Counted from the first letter of the stretch, positions 24,065 to 37,194 are shown. The stretch: 64,000 nucleotides of DNA from Icerya purchasi (GCA_039619475.1 CM077115.1:396276557-396340556); one strand, 5' to 3'. Program-made: numbers and translations. Notes: generated from the sequence alone by a model not told the origin.

Positions 24065-25190
24065 ACGACTACTTCAATCTCGCCGATATTGTGTTCATCT
24101 TTAACAAGGAGACCCTACGGCCTCGAGGAAACGAATTTCAATGATTGTTAGTGGATCGGTTGTATACCATCTGTCGGTGTATACTATGTGTAAAATATTA
24201 AGATGCAATACTCAAATATAGGCAAGAAAAATGGTTTCCCCAACATTTTATGTACAGGTTATTATATATAAGTTATATAACACTTTTTCTAGGAAACGCC
24301 GAAGCCTACGTGATAACGTTCGCGAAGCGTACCCTTAGTATACGCGGGTTTGAATATAGCTGTGTGTACATTTAGTGTTTTCCTGCTTTTTTTTTTTTTT
24401 AAATTCATATAAATATTTATAATTAATTCATTTGTTAGAAAAATAAATAAATAATTTTTTTATTATCTACTTATTGATTTTTTCGATGATTTTTTATTAT
24501 AAATTTTATTTCTACTATTCCGATATTTTTATAATTTTACATTTTATTAAAGTTATCACTATTTGAATATAATAAACATAAGATGGTAATTTAATTATTG
24601 TTTACGATAGTTAAAGACTGATGATCAAGCTGCTTTTTTATTTATACGTAAGCCTACTTAGAACTTAATTTACTAACTCGTTTATTTTTTGTTAGTTATT
24701 GATTTTTTCAGTGTTTTTTTTTTAATTATTTATTCAAGTTCAATTTCTATTGGAATAGTAGAAATTGAATTAATGAAATAAATAATAAAAAAGCATTGAA
24801 AAAATAAATAAGTAGTAAAAAAAATAATAAATGTGTGTGTAAATAAATAAATAATTTATTTATTTTTATAATAAATGAATTAATTATAAATATTTATATA
24901 AATCAAAAAAAAAAAGGAAAAATTAAAAAAAAGTAAGACGTGTAACGTGACATATGCCACGACGCCATGTTCAAGCAAAATGTTATCTAACTTACATATA
25001 ACCTATACTGCGGAAATTTTAAGTTCGTTTTTCTTAACTATATTTTTAAGTATTGCATCTCAATATTTTACACGCAGTCATGTCGACATGGTATTTTACC
25101 ACTCCACGAAAAATCATTGAAATTTGTTTTCTCCTTGTAAGATCTATTTTAATTCTCGGTCATGTAACACCTTCATCGGAATTTCTTCTC
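24065..25190. repeat. large imperfect inverted repeat (arms about 0.35-0.48 kb)
   Basis: The left arm is about 24065-24540 and the right arm about 24720-25190. Paired landmarks, left to right against reverse complement, include aatttcaatgatt (24135 and 25115), ataccat (24161 and 25090), gtgtaaaatatt (24188 and 25073), gatgcaatact (24203 and 25060), ataaatatttataattaattcat (about 24410 and 24890) and tttctactattcc (24510 and 24765). The best matching core is 24188-24540 against 24740-25073. Outer parts pair more loosely with indels, including a GC-richer block at about 24290-24385 mostly lacking from the right arm. No open frame or target duplication is evident. It could be a long-TIR (fold-back or Mutator-like) non-autonomous transposon or an old inverted duplication. 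Confidence 0.65.
24690..24815. repeat. nested near-contiguous palindrome inside the larger inverted repeat
   Basis: The sequence on each side of about 24755 is self-complementary over roughly 55-60 bp: ttattgattttttcagtg...caatttcta on the left and tagaaattg...cattgaaaaaataaataag on the right, with a few-base centre (ttggaa). The left half repeats, in direct orientation, part of the outer left arm (24465-24520). The AT-rich unit is therefore present three times (two plus, one minus). Confidence 0.65.
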
Positions 25191-27835
25191 CGGTTCATTT
25201 CAACGATAAAAATTTCTGATCAGAAGTATCCGAAATGCAACGACGCGGCTTTTGCAATTTTTTAATCGTTCTCGACTTTTATATTATTTCGTCGTCGTTC
25301 GTACTTCGATGCTTATTTTTACAAAAGTAAAAATGTTTTCATTTTTTATTTTCCATTTTTCTAAAAATATGTAAAAAAAAAAAACAGCTTCATTTTGCCG
25401 ATCACCAATTCGTTTGAAAAAAAAAGTTACAGCATCGCTCAAGCTGGGCACTGCTATAGGTTATTTCTGATTCTTATTGGCCGATGAACGCTTTAATTGT
25501 TATAGTGGTATGCGCTTTTACTAATCGAAATTTAATAAGTTACATGCAATAGCGAGATTAAAATATTTAGTCACTAGAGAGAAATTTTTAAAACGAACCA
25601 TTCATAAGCTTACCGCCGGAGAGAGATGGTTGTTAAAAAAAGCGGAACCATTTGCAAACGTGGCTTGCTGAAGTTTTAACGTCGTTCCTGCAGAATATGT
25701 GGGAGGCCTATTAAGGATTTTTCGAAATTTTAATTAATCACTTAGAACCGGTGATCGTATCTGGCAGATTTTGATAATTATAGTTAACGGTAAAAGACGA
25801 GGTTGAAACCCGGCGGCAGCGGTTTTCTGATATTTAAAACCAGATTTTCCTTGGCCGATAGACATTCTCAATTGACGGCGGATGATATTAGACATCTATT
25901 AAAATTTTTTCCGAATTTTCGCGAAATTTTTAATTGTGCCGTAACTGGATTACGGTAGTGCTGCCATTATAATGTCTAAGGATTTTAAATGCAACAAACG
26001 AGACGACAGTAATTTTATCTATAATATAACTCTTGATTAACAATGATATTGACCCCCCTCCTATCGTTTCGAATCTTTAAATTACCAAGAGTAACACGCT
26101 TCGGTGTTTCCGTTAAAAAAGAAAAATCATCTATTTTTTTATTTAAAGCTTTGATTGCGACATAAAATACAAAAAGGAAACCTACAGCTGCCTTAGATAA
26201 TATTACTGGTTGGACGTTCCCCAAAATTGGTCTGTTTATTATACTACTGACAAACTTACAAACGATAGTCGTTGGCGTGATTCGTGTAAAGTGACGTTAT
26301 GAAACTGCGACAAAGAAAGTTGGGGCAAAGACCAGCTTCCATGCATATTGCTTGACCTAGATAAAAACAGCATTCGGTTATTGCCCTGTTTTTGTGTTTT
26401 TGTTTTTTCTTTTTTTTTTTTTTTTTAAGAAACCAAAAAGTATTTCTCGCCATATGTATAACCAGTTTAGAAGGATATTAGCTCACCATTAAATGTACTA
26501 TGGTCAACGATTTTTGTGTGAGAGCATGATCAACGGAGTTGATTCTATGCAGGTGCCATGATTGATAAATGCCGCAAAAGCAAAAACAGGTTAATGAAGT
26601 GAGCAGGGCATATGCATATGCGTTTTCACTTGGGAAATTGTTTACGTGCTTGGACGATGTTTTTCATTTCGTTAACGACTGCGATAGTGTCAAGCTGCGA
26701 TATAGGACAACGCGTATGTATTTTGTATTAAAATTATTCGCCACTGAACCGAATGAGACAGTTCTTGATAACTTCAAACCGAGAGTGACAAATAGCTATT
26801 CGGAATAGTATTAACCGTTTTTTTCCGCTTCGGCAATCAATTTTCTTTCTTCCTTTTTCTCTTCTTCCAGACGATGAATTTCGAACACGGCTAAAATGTT
26901 ATTCTTAAATTTCCAATTTCCAATTGTCCATTTTCTTGTTTTACGCTATTTATTTTCGTCAATTCAACCGAGATTTAGAATTTAAAAATTCGGAATTTAC
27001 GTAAAATGCGCCAGGCCCCTTCTTTAGTCGCCTAATACGAAAACCTTATGCGAAATATCGATGAATTTACTTATCAGCATCTAATTGATCGCCGTATTAG
27101 ATTTAAATTCGGGAAACATTGCTCTGCTACTACCTCATTGTAGAAAGCTGTGACTTTCGCCGGTCGCGCTGAATAATATTACAACAATACTTGGTAAGAC
27201 AGTGGAGTGTCGTTCAGGTGCCTGCTTCGAATCGCGCTCCCGCGAACTTCCAAAAATTTCACTTTCGCTGGGTTCCAACGCGCCCAAACCAAAAAGAAAC
27301 AAACATGTAAGCGGCTGCTGCTATGCACTGTTAAAACCGCCGGGACAAAATATCGTGATTTTTTCTTGAAAAAGAAATTTAAAATGTGTTTTACTAACAC
27401 ATTATCGAACCCAATATAGAAATGAAACACAACGCTGTAGTAAAACTTACTAACCGTTAGCCGAAATTTTTATAAAAATCAAAGAGTTTCAATTGAGTAA
27501 GATTTTGCTGGTCGAATTCCAATGAATGCGTTAAATCTGTCCTCTTTTTATTAAGGGTTCCTTTTTACCTGAGATGAAACTGACAAAGCCTTTTAGTTAC
27601 GAATGGGTTACGAAGAAATTTGTATGCAGCTAAATAAAGACAAAATGATCTCGAAAAGTTTAATAATTTTTTTACTGATCTTAACAATCGATTTAAAACA
27701 AACTTTCCTCTCGTTACTTTGCAATGAGCAGCTATGAAATGCAGTAGTCCGGTTAATTTAAATCGGCGATTGTTTAATGAGATTAAAAATTCTACTTTAC
27801 GTAATAATTCGAAATTGCTATCAGAAATATATATC

Positions 27836-27837
<2 letters not shown>
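25191..27837. other. AT-rich non-coding stretch
   Basis: No supported gene. Short frames (26015-26453 minus, 26569-26808 plus, 27179-27430 both strands) have no recognisable domain and several are homopolymer-driven. A poly-T run lies near 26411-26426. Confidence 0.6.

Positions 27838-27867
<30 letters not shown>
27838..27867. repeat. (TA)n microsatellite
   Basis: About 14-15 TA units. Just downstream, ggaccaattcgatcgg (27990) and ggaaccaattcgaccg (28042) are near-identical strings 53 bp apart, possibly a decayed tandem unit. Confidence 0.9.
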
Positions 27868-27869
<2 letters not shown>

Positions 27870-29289
27870 AGAAGTTGGGGATATCACGTTTTAACTAAAT
27901 ACATGTAAACCCACTGATTCACATCGATAATTCCGACAACAATGGGAAACCAGACGACCATTTTAAATGGAAACACTGATTTAAAGCGGGGACCAATTCG
28001 ATCGGCTAATGTAATAATTCCAGTATACCACGGGAACCAATTCGACCGCATCCATAAACATACAACAGCCATTCGGAGGTAATACTTTCATCTTTGCCTA
28101 TACGCACCTATCAGCCATTAACCTTTTTTCCGTACTTTCACTTTTTATCACCATATTCTTCTATATAAATGCAACTTTTTTCCTTTTTTTCTAAACAACC
28201 ATGAAAAAGGGGGATCGTTAAAAATAAATCCGTTAATAAAATGGAATTATACGGTGTTGCAGAAAGCATCCAAACAGCTAGAGTTTTTAATGATTATAAA
28301 GTCTGATTATTTAAAATTTACAAATATCATTTACGGCATTTAAGCTTCCGTGGTCTAATCTCAACTTCCAACAAATAACGGACCTGCGGATTTTTTCGCA
28401 CAGTCGTTGAACCCCTGGGTGACCCAGTTCGGGGGTTTTGTAAATCTCAATTCTATCGAAACTACCTTACGTATTGGTCTAATAATATTATTTTGACCGA
28501 CCCCTCTGTATAATATGTCGATTTCTAGCGCATCTCCTAATTCCATAAGGTCCCCCACAGATGAGTTTTATGATAAAACTTTATGTATAAGGCACCTCTT
28601 TGAATATTAACACACGAGTATAGAGTTGTCTAACTTTTACGTTTATTTGCTAACCTCGCTTTGACACGCAGCTGCTAAATTAAACGAGCATCTAACTTAG
28701 GTGTGTTGGTACCTGCTTGTTGCTAATGCAGTCACCAAGTCGAGCGTCTGCTGGATGAACCGATTTTTCGTCTTAATTTCGGCCTATTGCTTCAATTTGC
28801 CTGTTGTCTACGAAATGATATCACCGGAAAAAATGGCCGAGGTCATATTATTATTCTTCGGAATATCAGCTGTAAAAGGAAAGTACCACGGGGCATATCA
28901 ACCTCGTAAAATTCACATTACATATCTTCGTATACAAAAAACTTCCTATTTAAAAGGTATGAGTAATTGAACGCAATTAACCGGTATGTACTAGATTTCG
29001 GTCAACAACCCTTTGTACAATACACTCGATCAAACGCCCAGACCGAAATAGTACCGAACAATCCATCTTCTAAGATATTGGTAAGTATGAAACTTTTACC
29101 CCGAATGTTTTTATTTCTTTTAATTCCTATTTGAGCACCTATTGTAGGATGGTTCTTTTTTTTTTCTTTATTTTTCAATATTATTTTAAAATCTTAAATG
29201 GCTGAATTTACTTATGAAAAGTGTAAGTAAAACATCGACAAGCGATGTTTTCCATAAAGATATTATCAATGAAAGTATCACATCAAAAA

Positions 29290-29321
<32 letters not shown>

Positions 29322-30388
29322 GGCTTGGTTTATCTAAAATAAAGCTCGCCTAATGCGTAAAGAGTAATGCTTGTCATCGTACTTTCTTGATTTTTAAATG
29401 AAAATTTTTTAGTATCACTAAAATCAAGCACGTACAAAATATCTCGTTAGCTGAAGAAAATTACTTTTACCACCATTTTCTTTACAATTTTTTATATCGA
29501 TCTCCTGATGAGCGATTATAACGTTGATTATTTATTTATTAAAGTTGAGGACCATCCCATTTTTAAACTTTCGTTAAAGAAACATATTTTTTTTTTTTTT
29601 GGCGCCTATCGAAAATGATTTTTATATAAAATATACGGTAATGAGATGTTGTTTCTAACGTAGTTTCTCCCATTACAGTTCAGAGAAATTTCGAGAAATT
29701 CTTCCCCACCTTATTTTAACCCTTTTTTTGATAAACGGGAGCCCTACAAATGGGGTTTAAATAACGATTTTATCAAAAGATAAAAAATAGCGCGAAATTT
29801 TAACTGTTTTTATTTTAATTATAAAAGTTTCATAAAAATTAGAGCAATTAAGGTGAGTCAAATAAATCAGTATTAGTAAATTGTAGTGTTCTGTAATTAT
29901 TTAATGGAGAGGGGGGGAGCACTTTTAAGAATAAAAAAAAAAAAAAAAATGTCCATAGGAAACGAAAAAAAATATAACCAAATCTTAAATAATAATACAC
30001 ATTAAATAACTATCGCAAGGACAGAAAACAAGCCGAACACACACAAAAAAAACAAAGTAGGCAAGAAAAACATGTGAATTCAAGTGAGACACAGATTATT
30101 AATTCCATGTTGAACAGTTTTTTTTCTCTTTTTATCCTTTTCTTTCCGAATTTTTTATCGCTGTAAAATAGTTGCATTACCGACCGATTTTTCTGCGGAT
30201 ATAATTCAAAAGCGAATTTATACACTACCGCAAAAAAAAAATTTCAAAAAATTACTCAGTTAAAACAGCAAAAAACTAAAGATCTGCTTAGGCAACCGTT
30301 TTTCGCGATAAATATTTATCTCGATTTTTTTTATTTTTGGGCTCGTCAATCAATTTACCCAGAAACAAAAGGTAAGGAAAGAAGTCGG
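27868..30388. other. AT-rich non-coding stretch with T29 run
   Basis: No gene is supported. It contains a 29-base T run (29293-29321), further poly-T at 29587-29600 and an A run near 29934-29949. The small minus frame 28361-28558 lies in a segment of balanced composition but has no family resemblance I can name. The part just upstream of 30389 is where the 3' untranslated tail of the minus-strand LINE relic would lie. Confidence 0.55.
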
Positions 30389-31401
30389 TTATATTTTAAT
30401 CCGATCAGAAATTTTATCTAAAAAAGAACAAATAGCAGGAATAAGTAATTTGGCAAGGAAAGGACAGGATATAGGAAGTACAATAAGGAGTAGCAAGTCC
30501 AAGCTTCAGCAAATAAGAATACAAGGCAGACGCTCCACGGAGAGAGATGAACACTGGAAAAACACATGATCGGCGTCGCAAATAACTGCATAATTCGGAT
30601 GATGGAGAGGACAGTGTGGAGAAGAAATCAAGGAAAAACGAAATTTAGATAATGGCCAAAGCGCATACGAACAATGGAAACAACATCAGAACGCCGAAGG
30701 GAGGGATGCAAAAGAAACACTATGAATATGCAGGAAGAGTAGGCTGAACAAACAGATGAAATGAATAATTATTAGAAAAGGGGGAAACATAGGTGTCTCC
30801 GGCCAAAATCGGATATGAAAGCTTTTACAAATTGATGGGTTATCGGATGGAAGTTTTTTAAAAAAAAAAGCGAGAGAAAGCAGCAGCAGCTCGAGCCAAG
30901 GAATTAGCCGCTTCATTACCAAATATGCTCGAGTGGCTGGGTACTCACAGCAAATCAATATTGATCGAACGGAGATAGGAAAGATTGTGAATGAGTGAAC
31001 GTATACGGAGGACAATGAAGTGTCATACGAATGATCAGGAAGGGGAGAGGATATGGCCTGAAGGGCGCTCAAAGAGTTAGAGATAATCAAAAATTTAGAG
31101 GAAAAATGATTCGAGGAAATGAAAATATTAGAGCGAAGGATAGTCAATAATTCGTTTATGAATGTAGAACAGAAATAAGGTAGGCGAAAAGATTCTGAGA
31201 GGTTAAAATCAGGCTAGGATAAAGGAAGTACCAACACCACCAGGCCCCCTTGAACCATCCGTGTAAATGGTAACATGAGAGGGAAATAAGGAATTGATAG
31301 TGCTGTAGAATACCTGTTTAATTACGGCTCGGGGGAGATATTTAGCAAATGAGGGAAGAAAAATACCTTAACAGGATGACAGATATCAGTGACATCGAAG
31401 G
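30389..31401 (-). pseudogene. I/Jockey-group non-LTR retrotransposon ORF2 3' part (RNase H + CCHC), broken
   Basis: Minus strand, in order from 31401 downward. A linker reads YLPRAVIKQVFYS. The RNase H first motif YTDGS is at 31251-31268, followed by GPGGVGTSF. A second motif ISNSLSALQAI is near 31050-31080; families normally have D where N stands here. A third motif VPSHSSIFGNEAANSLARA lies around 30880-30944, where the usual W before VPSH is a TGA stop (30945-30947) and the final Asp is Asn. Then comes SIVRMRFGHYL (about 30660-30690), typical of the region after RNase H. Next is a zinc knuckle of C-x2-C type spread as CPLHH...C...H...C at 30551-30617. Last is a Leu-rich C-terminus ending SDRIKI-stop at 30389-30391. 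The reading frame shifts at least three times. No reverse transcriptase or endonuclease domain is found upstream, so the copy is 5'-truncated, as is usual for LINE insertions. Family identity rests on motif order; a protein search would confirm the clade. Confidence 0.85.
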
Positions 31402-34161
31402 AAAAATAAGGCAGCATCTAAATCTGAATTTCTGAACTTCCTTAAACGCGTTTGAATACTGGTCACTTTTTATTTTCTAAAACACTTTTATCGTCTTAAT
31501 TTTAAAATATACATTATAATAGTTTGTCCCTGAAATAGCGGAGAAAAACTTCAAAGACCGGGGAGTGCTCTTTTGTCCTCTAGACGACAACATTTAAGAC
31601 TGTTTGATTTTATTTTTTTTTGTTTTTCCACAAAAGAACGGAACACCATCCACGCGTTCAAAAGAGAATAATAATTCGACTTATCGAAGTAAAATTTTGT
31701 GGCGAAATATTCTAAAATTTTTAGAATCCGACCGGCATGAATCGGATCAACGGCAAGTGAAAATAAATATGGTTCGAGAATTCGGCGACATCGAAAAATT
31801 TGCCTTAAAAACAAACACGAGTGGTGTTTTCTGTAACGCTGGCGGCAAATCGTGCTCCCCGCGAAACGTGCTGCACCGCCCATCAGCGGACATGTTCGCT
31901 GCAGATAAATAAAATCGCTTACATGTAACAACTTGTAATTCGGATAAAAAAAAGGTAAAGAAATCTAAGAAAATTTCAAACGATGTCTGATGTTCGCTGC
32001 GGAAGGTGTTTTAATCGTGTACACAATGTCTACAGGGCACATCGCGTGCACAACCACACGAAGAAACAAACCTGTTTTTGGTCGCCACCAATCCTCTGTG
32101 TTACCGAAAAATATTAATAACAAATTACATGCACACATTAGATACAGACGTACAGAGTTGGGTGTGGGTATAGATATATAATTGTATAAGATATTACCCT
32201 GAAATAAGTGACCGACATGAAATCGGAGGAGAGGTTTTATCCCCGAATTTGTCAAGCCGTCCGTCCGCTGCTCCCGCTACTATGTATTATTACATTTTCA
32301 GAGACCAGTGCATTAAAATGGGGCAACGTGTATATTCATGCACGGGCGCGGGAAAAAAAAATTTAACGACAAATCGACTGTTTAAATTTAAAAATTTAAT
32401 CGGTGTCAAAGAAACGATAATCGCTCTCATGCTTTTTCTTTTTGTTTTTTAATTATCCCAGAAATTCAGCAGACTATTCCAAACCTAAGAGTCAAATATT
32501 TTTACAACCGAGAATATTACTAATCTGACATTTTTTGCGTACGTCTTCTTAACATTGTCCGGAAGAAATAATACCTATAAGATGCGTCGCTTTTCGTTGT
32601 ACACGCTTCCTCAATTCTAATTCATATAATCAATATCGAATTTTCAAAAAAAAAATGTGGCTGTATTTAACTAGGCGTTACAACTTCCGCGAATTGATAG
32701 GAACTCAAAATTGCTCTCCGCAACGGGTTGATTATTGTCGATGTGATTTTTGTCACGTAATCGGATTAGATTATTACACATTTGTCGAATCTGATGATCG
32801 CAAATTACGCAAGTATTATTACGAGCGAACTTAATGAATTAAAGAAACAAAAAAAAATAAGATAAAACTTCAGAAGAATTTAAAAATTTTTCAATCTCGG
32901 CGAATATTAACCATCTTTAATCGTTGCAACGATATAGTCTGGAAAAAGGCAATTACGAATGACAGCAGGGGCGCTAGTCCCCCCCCCCCGCAAATAAGAA
33001 AGCGAACAACCTGAGAAAAAAAAAAACGTTAAATTGGAAATTACGTGATTGCGGTGTGTGTGTACGGGCGCGCGCAAATACATAGATGAAGCGAAAAACG
33101 TGAACCACTCCCGACAGTTGCTAAACACCCACCGACTGTGTACACTGGTTCATTTTGAAATTAAAAATTTATAAAGTACCTAAATGATTGTAATATTCAA
33201 AAGGGGTGGGTGCGGGGGGGAGGATCCAAACAAAATTGATATCGCTAGGCAACTGTAGGGTATTTTTCGCTTAAGAAGGAGAAGAAACGATTTATCGGGA
33301 TAAACAAAATATTTCTTACCGGATATATGAGGCTGATTGTAAACTGCGCTTAGTAATTAATACTATTTACGCTGTCGCACTTATTCGCGGAAAAAAAGTC
33401 AAATAAAAAACACTAGCGCCGTTTACTCTATACACCGGTATACCGAACGTGTTTGCTGATAAAAAGCGTTTTTCAAAAAAAAAAAAAAAAATCTTAACGT
33501 ACGAATAAACGTATGCGATAGTTTTCAGCGCAAATTTCATCGAGACACTAAAAATGTCTTAGATGACGACATAATACGCTGCTCAAAATCTATCGTCGAA
33601 CATGAAACAAGGTGTGATATTCAGCGACGTTGAAGAACGCATTGTAATTTCTTAAAACGTCACTAACTATCGGCAGAATAATCCGTAATAAGAAAAATAA
33701 CCTGGAAGGATTATGCCAATTGTATAGTTTTCATCTTTATTACAAATGATTTGTTTTTTTTTTTTATAACTTTATTATTAGACGGATCTTCCAAGCAGTA
33801 ATGCAATAATTAAAACGTTTAACGAAAAATTTTATTAAAACTCTAATTATGTTAGTTTTATCGAGGCACGTTTCGGAGTTAAGATATTATTATACGATGC
33901 TGTTCCCACGAATGTGGAGCGTTGTTCTCTAAAACGCGTGGTCGAGATACAATTAAGGGGTGTCATTATTTCTAATAAAATTCTGCGTTGACGTTTTATT
34001 ATTACTAAATTACAAACGATATTTCTTTCTTTTTTTTATCGGTAGGGATACAATTTAGAAAAAAAATCGCAGTAACGAAATTCTTTGAAAACATTATTTA
34101 ATATCAAGTGAAATTATCCCTCTTTCCGAGGCCGATATAATTATGACTGATTATCTCTCAA
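31402..34161. other. non-coding stretch
   Basis: No gene is supported. Overlapping frames on both strands at 31551-32255 (up to 126 codons) are unrecognisable and antisense to each other. A C11 run lies at 32979-32989, with a CpG/GT-rich bit at 33050-33075. Confidence 0.55.
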
Positions 34162-34171
34162 TATTATTATT

Positions 34172-34241
<70 letters not shown>
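34162..34241. repeat. (ATT)n switching to (AAT)n
   Basis: A short block of four ATT units turns into about 22 AAT units at 34175. The junction is a small dyad because AAT and ATT are reverse complements, so the array can fold back on itself. It gives a spurious poly-Leu frame on the minus strand. Confidence 0.92.
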
Positions 34242-35020
34242 GCACCAGAGTAATTCTACCGTCCCGAAACAAAATTTTCCGTGTAAGTAAAAATTCCCTG
34301 CGCGAACTATAGAAATTATGTAATCGGTTACAAAGTACAGGCTCGTCGGAAAATCGAATCATGGTTTTCGTAATTGTTTTTCACTGATAACGGACAGATT
34401 TCAATCCTACAATAAAATCGCTGTTGCCATATTTATATTTATAAAAAGAAATAATACGCTACGCTAATAATAATAGCTCGGGGAAAACAAATAAACATTA
34501 TCTGACATATAGAGTTAATAAAAGTGCGTGTGCAACGTTCTCTGCAACTGACTAGTCCATAATTCCATTTTACGTCTGTAACTTTTTGCATTAATCGCAA
34601 ACAGGCCGGTTTCGAAATAATTACACGATAAACATTTTTATTACTAATCCCGATCACCTTCTTATTTTATTTTTCTACCAGTCAATTTGTTCCAGCAGGT
34701 GTCAGCGTTTGTGTTTTTATTTTAAATAAAATAAATACGCCCTTACACGCTCGCAAAAATAATTCCTAATAATTACAAATTAGATAAATTGCGCTCGGAT
34801 ATTATTCAACCATTAATAAAATGATTTCATATTTTTCACGTGACTTTCGATTTATCTGAAATTTCCGAGAGAACACATACGAGAATTCACATCTCAGCGT
34901 CGGAAACTGCGTGTGAATTGTCAACTCTACCTTGCGGCACTAGCTCTCGGACAGACATTCCGATAATTACTGCAAATGTATCGAATTATTTTAAAAATCG
35001 ATTTATTTGGCACATGTTTA
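34242..35020. other. AT-rich non-coding stretch
   Basis: No gene is supported. The frame 34840-35040 runs into the minisatellite and is unrecognisable. Confidence 0.55.
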
Positions 35021-35196
35021 ACACGATTAATCACGATTAATCACGATTAATAACGAATTATAACGATTAATCACGATTAATAACGAATTATAACGATTAA
35101 TCACGATTAATAACGAATTATAACGATTAATCACGATTAATAACGAATTATAACGATTAATCACGATTAATAACGAATTATAACGATTAATCACGA
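35021..35196. repeat. higher-order minisatellite: three 10-bp monomers in a 30-bp unit
   Basis: The 30-bp unit is tcacgattaa, taacgaatta, taacgattaa. Units begin at 35041, 35071, 35101, 35131 and 35161 with no visible substitution, and a truncated sixth starts at 35191. Two extra copies of the plain 10-mer (acacgattaa, tcacgattaa) precede it at 35021-35040. The three monomers differ from one another while the 30-mers are identical. So a 10-bp repeat diverged first and the triplet was then amplified recently. Each unit contains ATTAAT/TAATC homeodomain-like cores. Confidence 0.95.
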
Positions 35197-37194
35197 AATT
35201 TCACTTTGAACTTGATGCACACAAGTGTTGACCGAACGAATGATATTACTGACAGCATGAAATTCCGATGCAGGATCACAAAAATAAAATTATCACGAAC
35301 AGCTTACTTGTTCAGTAGTTGGAAAAGAAACTCGGCGGGCCGTTCTCTGAATTCCAGTTAGCAACATCTACCGGGTCTGCCAAAATTCACTTCCATTCGA
35401 TACTGCAGAATAAACCTTGAAATTCTCAACACATGCTAGCAGTTATGTACACAACCGAGAACTAAGGCGCATCTCATTTGTCTACTTAGTCTTTCGATGC
35501 GCAGATTAAACGAAATAAAAGAAATCATCAGTATTCGTTCATGTTAAACTTTTTAAACTAATTCCGTTACAGGATTCAACCGAAAATAATTTCTTCAATA
35601 CTTTGTTCACTGTGGCCCTCAAATCACACATCTGCAAATACATGAGAGATTTCACGTGTGCTGCTAAATTATTGAAATGTTTGAGTCGCTTTTCAAAATC
35701 CACGTGACGGGAATTTGTCTTATAGATTTTAAATTTACAACCTTAGGGGCTACATCCGTACGTCCGGGCTTTCGTTGGTCCCCGAGGTTTTTTCTTTTCT
35801 GTTTACCACTTACTACAGCACTCAACTAAATTCTACACGTAGGAAGATTTGTAATGAAAACGTCGTTGAACAGCAGCAGTGATGCGTCGAGAAAGAGGCT
35901 GGAATTCTTTCATTATTAATTAATTAAATTAATTAATTAATTAATAATTATTAATAATAATAATGATGAGGATGATAATAATAACGATGGCATTAATCAT
36001 AGTAATAATGTCAATAGTAATTAAATTCAATTTTAATTTGATTTTATTTTTAATAAGTTTGTACAATTTTTTATTATACACATAAAAATATGTGTATATG
36101 AATAAGATTTAGAATACATTTGCGCATTTCTGCGCGACAAGTGGGGATTATTATTATACAATGCAGATTAATACGCAGTTTAGTATAGAATGGTAATTGC
36201 AGAGTTTCAAAAAATAAATTGAATGAAATCAAAATAACAAATTTCACACGTAAATTCTATTTTATCGCAATTGCTTACGCATTTCTATCATATTTCCATT
36301 ACAAAAGATAACAAAAAGAAGTAAAAATAGCATACTATTTTTTCTATACAATAGTGGTTTGTTTTTATAAATGTAAACGTACTGTAAATGTGTACTGTAA
36401 TGACTCGAAATGTTGTACTGAACTGTGCGCGCTATAAAATAATAGTAATGGTAATAATGAAAATAAAATAATAAATTAAACTTTTTTGTATTAGCTTAGT
36501 ATTTCACTAAATTCATATTAATTATATTAGTAAACCGTTTCTTTGGCAATTAATAGACCAGAAATAACTTTTTTAAAACATCCTTTATTTATTTTAAATA
36601 AGAGCTCGTCGAAGATTGAAAGAAATTAAATTAAAAATGAAAATTTAACATACGCCGAAAGATCTTTTTTAAAGTTAACCATTTTCGTCACTTATCAGAT
36701 GAGAAGCACTGAAAAAAAAAATTCAGCCGTTTAAATGGGAAAAGAAACGCAGATATAGTGAAAGAAGAAATTCTCAGCAAATTTGTTTAATTGTTCACAG
36801 TTTTCTTATAACGCGGTTTTCTTTGTTTGTTTTTTATTTTTGTTGTCTCTTAAATTCATTTTTTTTCCCAAAAACTTTCTTTCCCAGTGAAGTTTCGAGA
36901 ATTTAAAAGTTCTACTAGATGGTTTTATAAAAGTCTAATTTATTCGTACGAACTTCTGTAATTATTCAAAATTCCTATAGAAATACGAGCTGGTGGTAAC
37001 ATTTAGCGACAAGACGCCTTAGAAATCCGCATAGAATTTATCGATATTTTTCGCTGGAAAATCGGTCTTACAAAATCGATTATGTCTAAAAACTTGATAA
37101 GAGTTGAAATAATTTATAGACAAATGTAGGATGATCCGAATCAATGCGAAATTAATATGCGAATAAAAAAAAAAATCCGCACAGGACTAATTGC

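Noticed and set aside
31551..31931. 126-codon minus frame just upstream of the LINE relic, considered as its reverse transcriptase
   Set aside because: No reverse transcriptase motif (such as a Y/F-x-D-D box) or conserved order is visible, and it overlaps an antisense frame.
34141..34362. Minus frame with a long poly-Leu run
   Set aside because: It is a translation of the AAT/ATT microsatellite.
35021..35196. CRISPR array
   Set aside because: Repeats are contiguous without unique spacers and the genome is eukaryotic; this is a tandem minisatellite.
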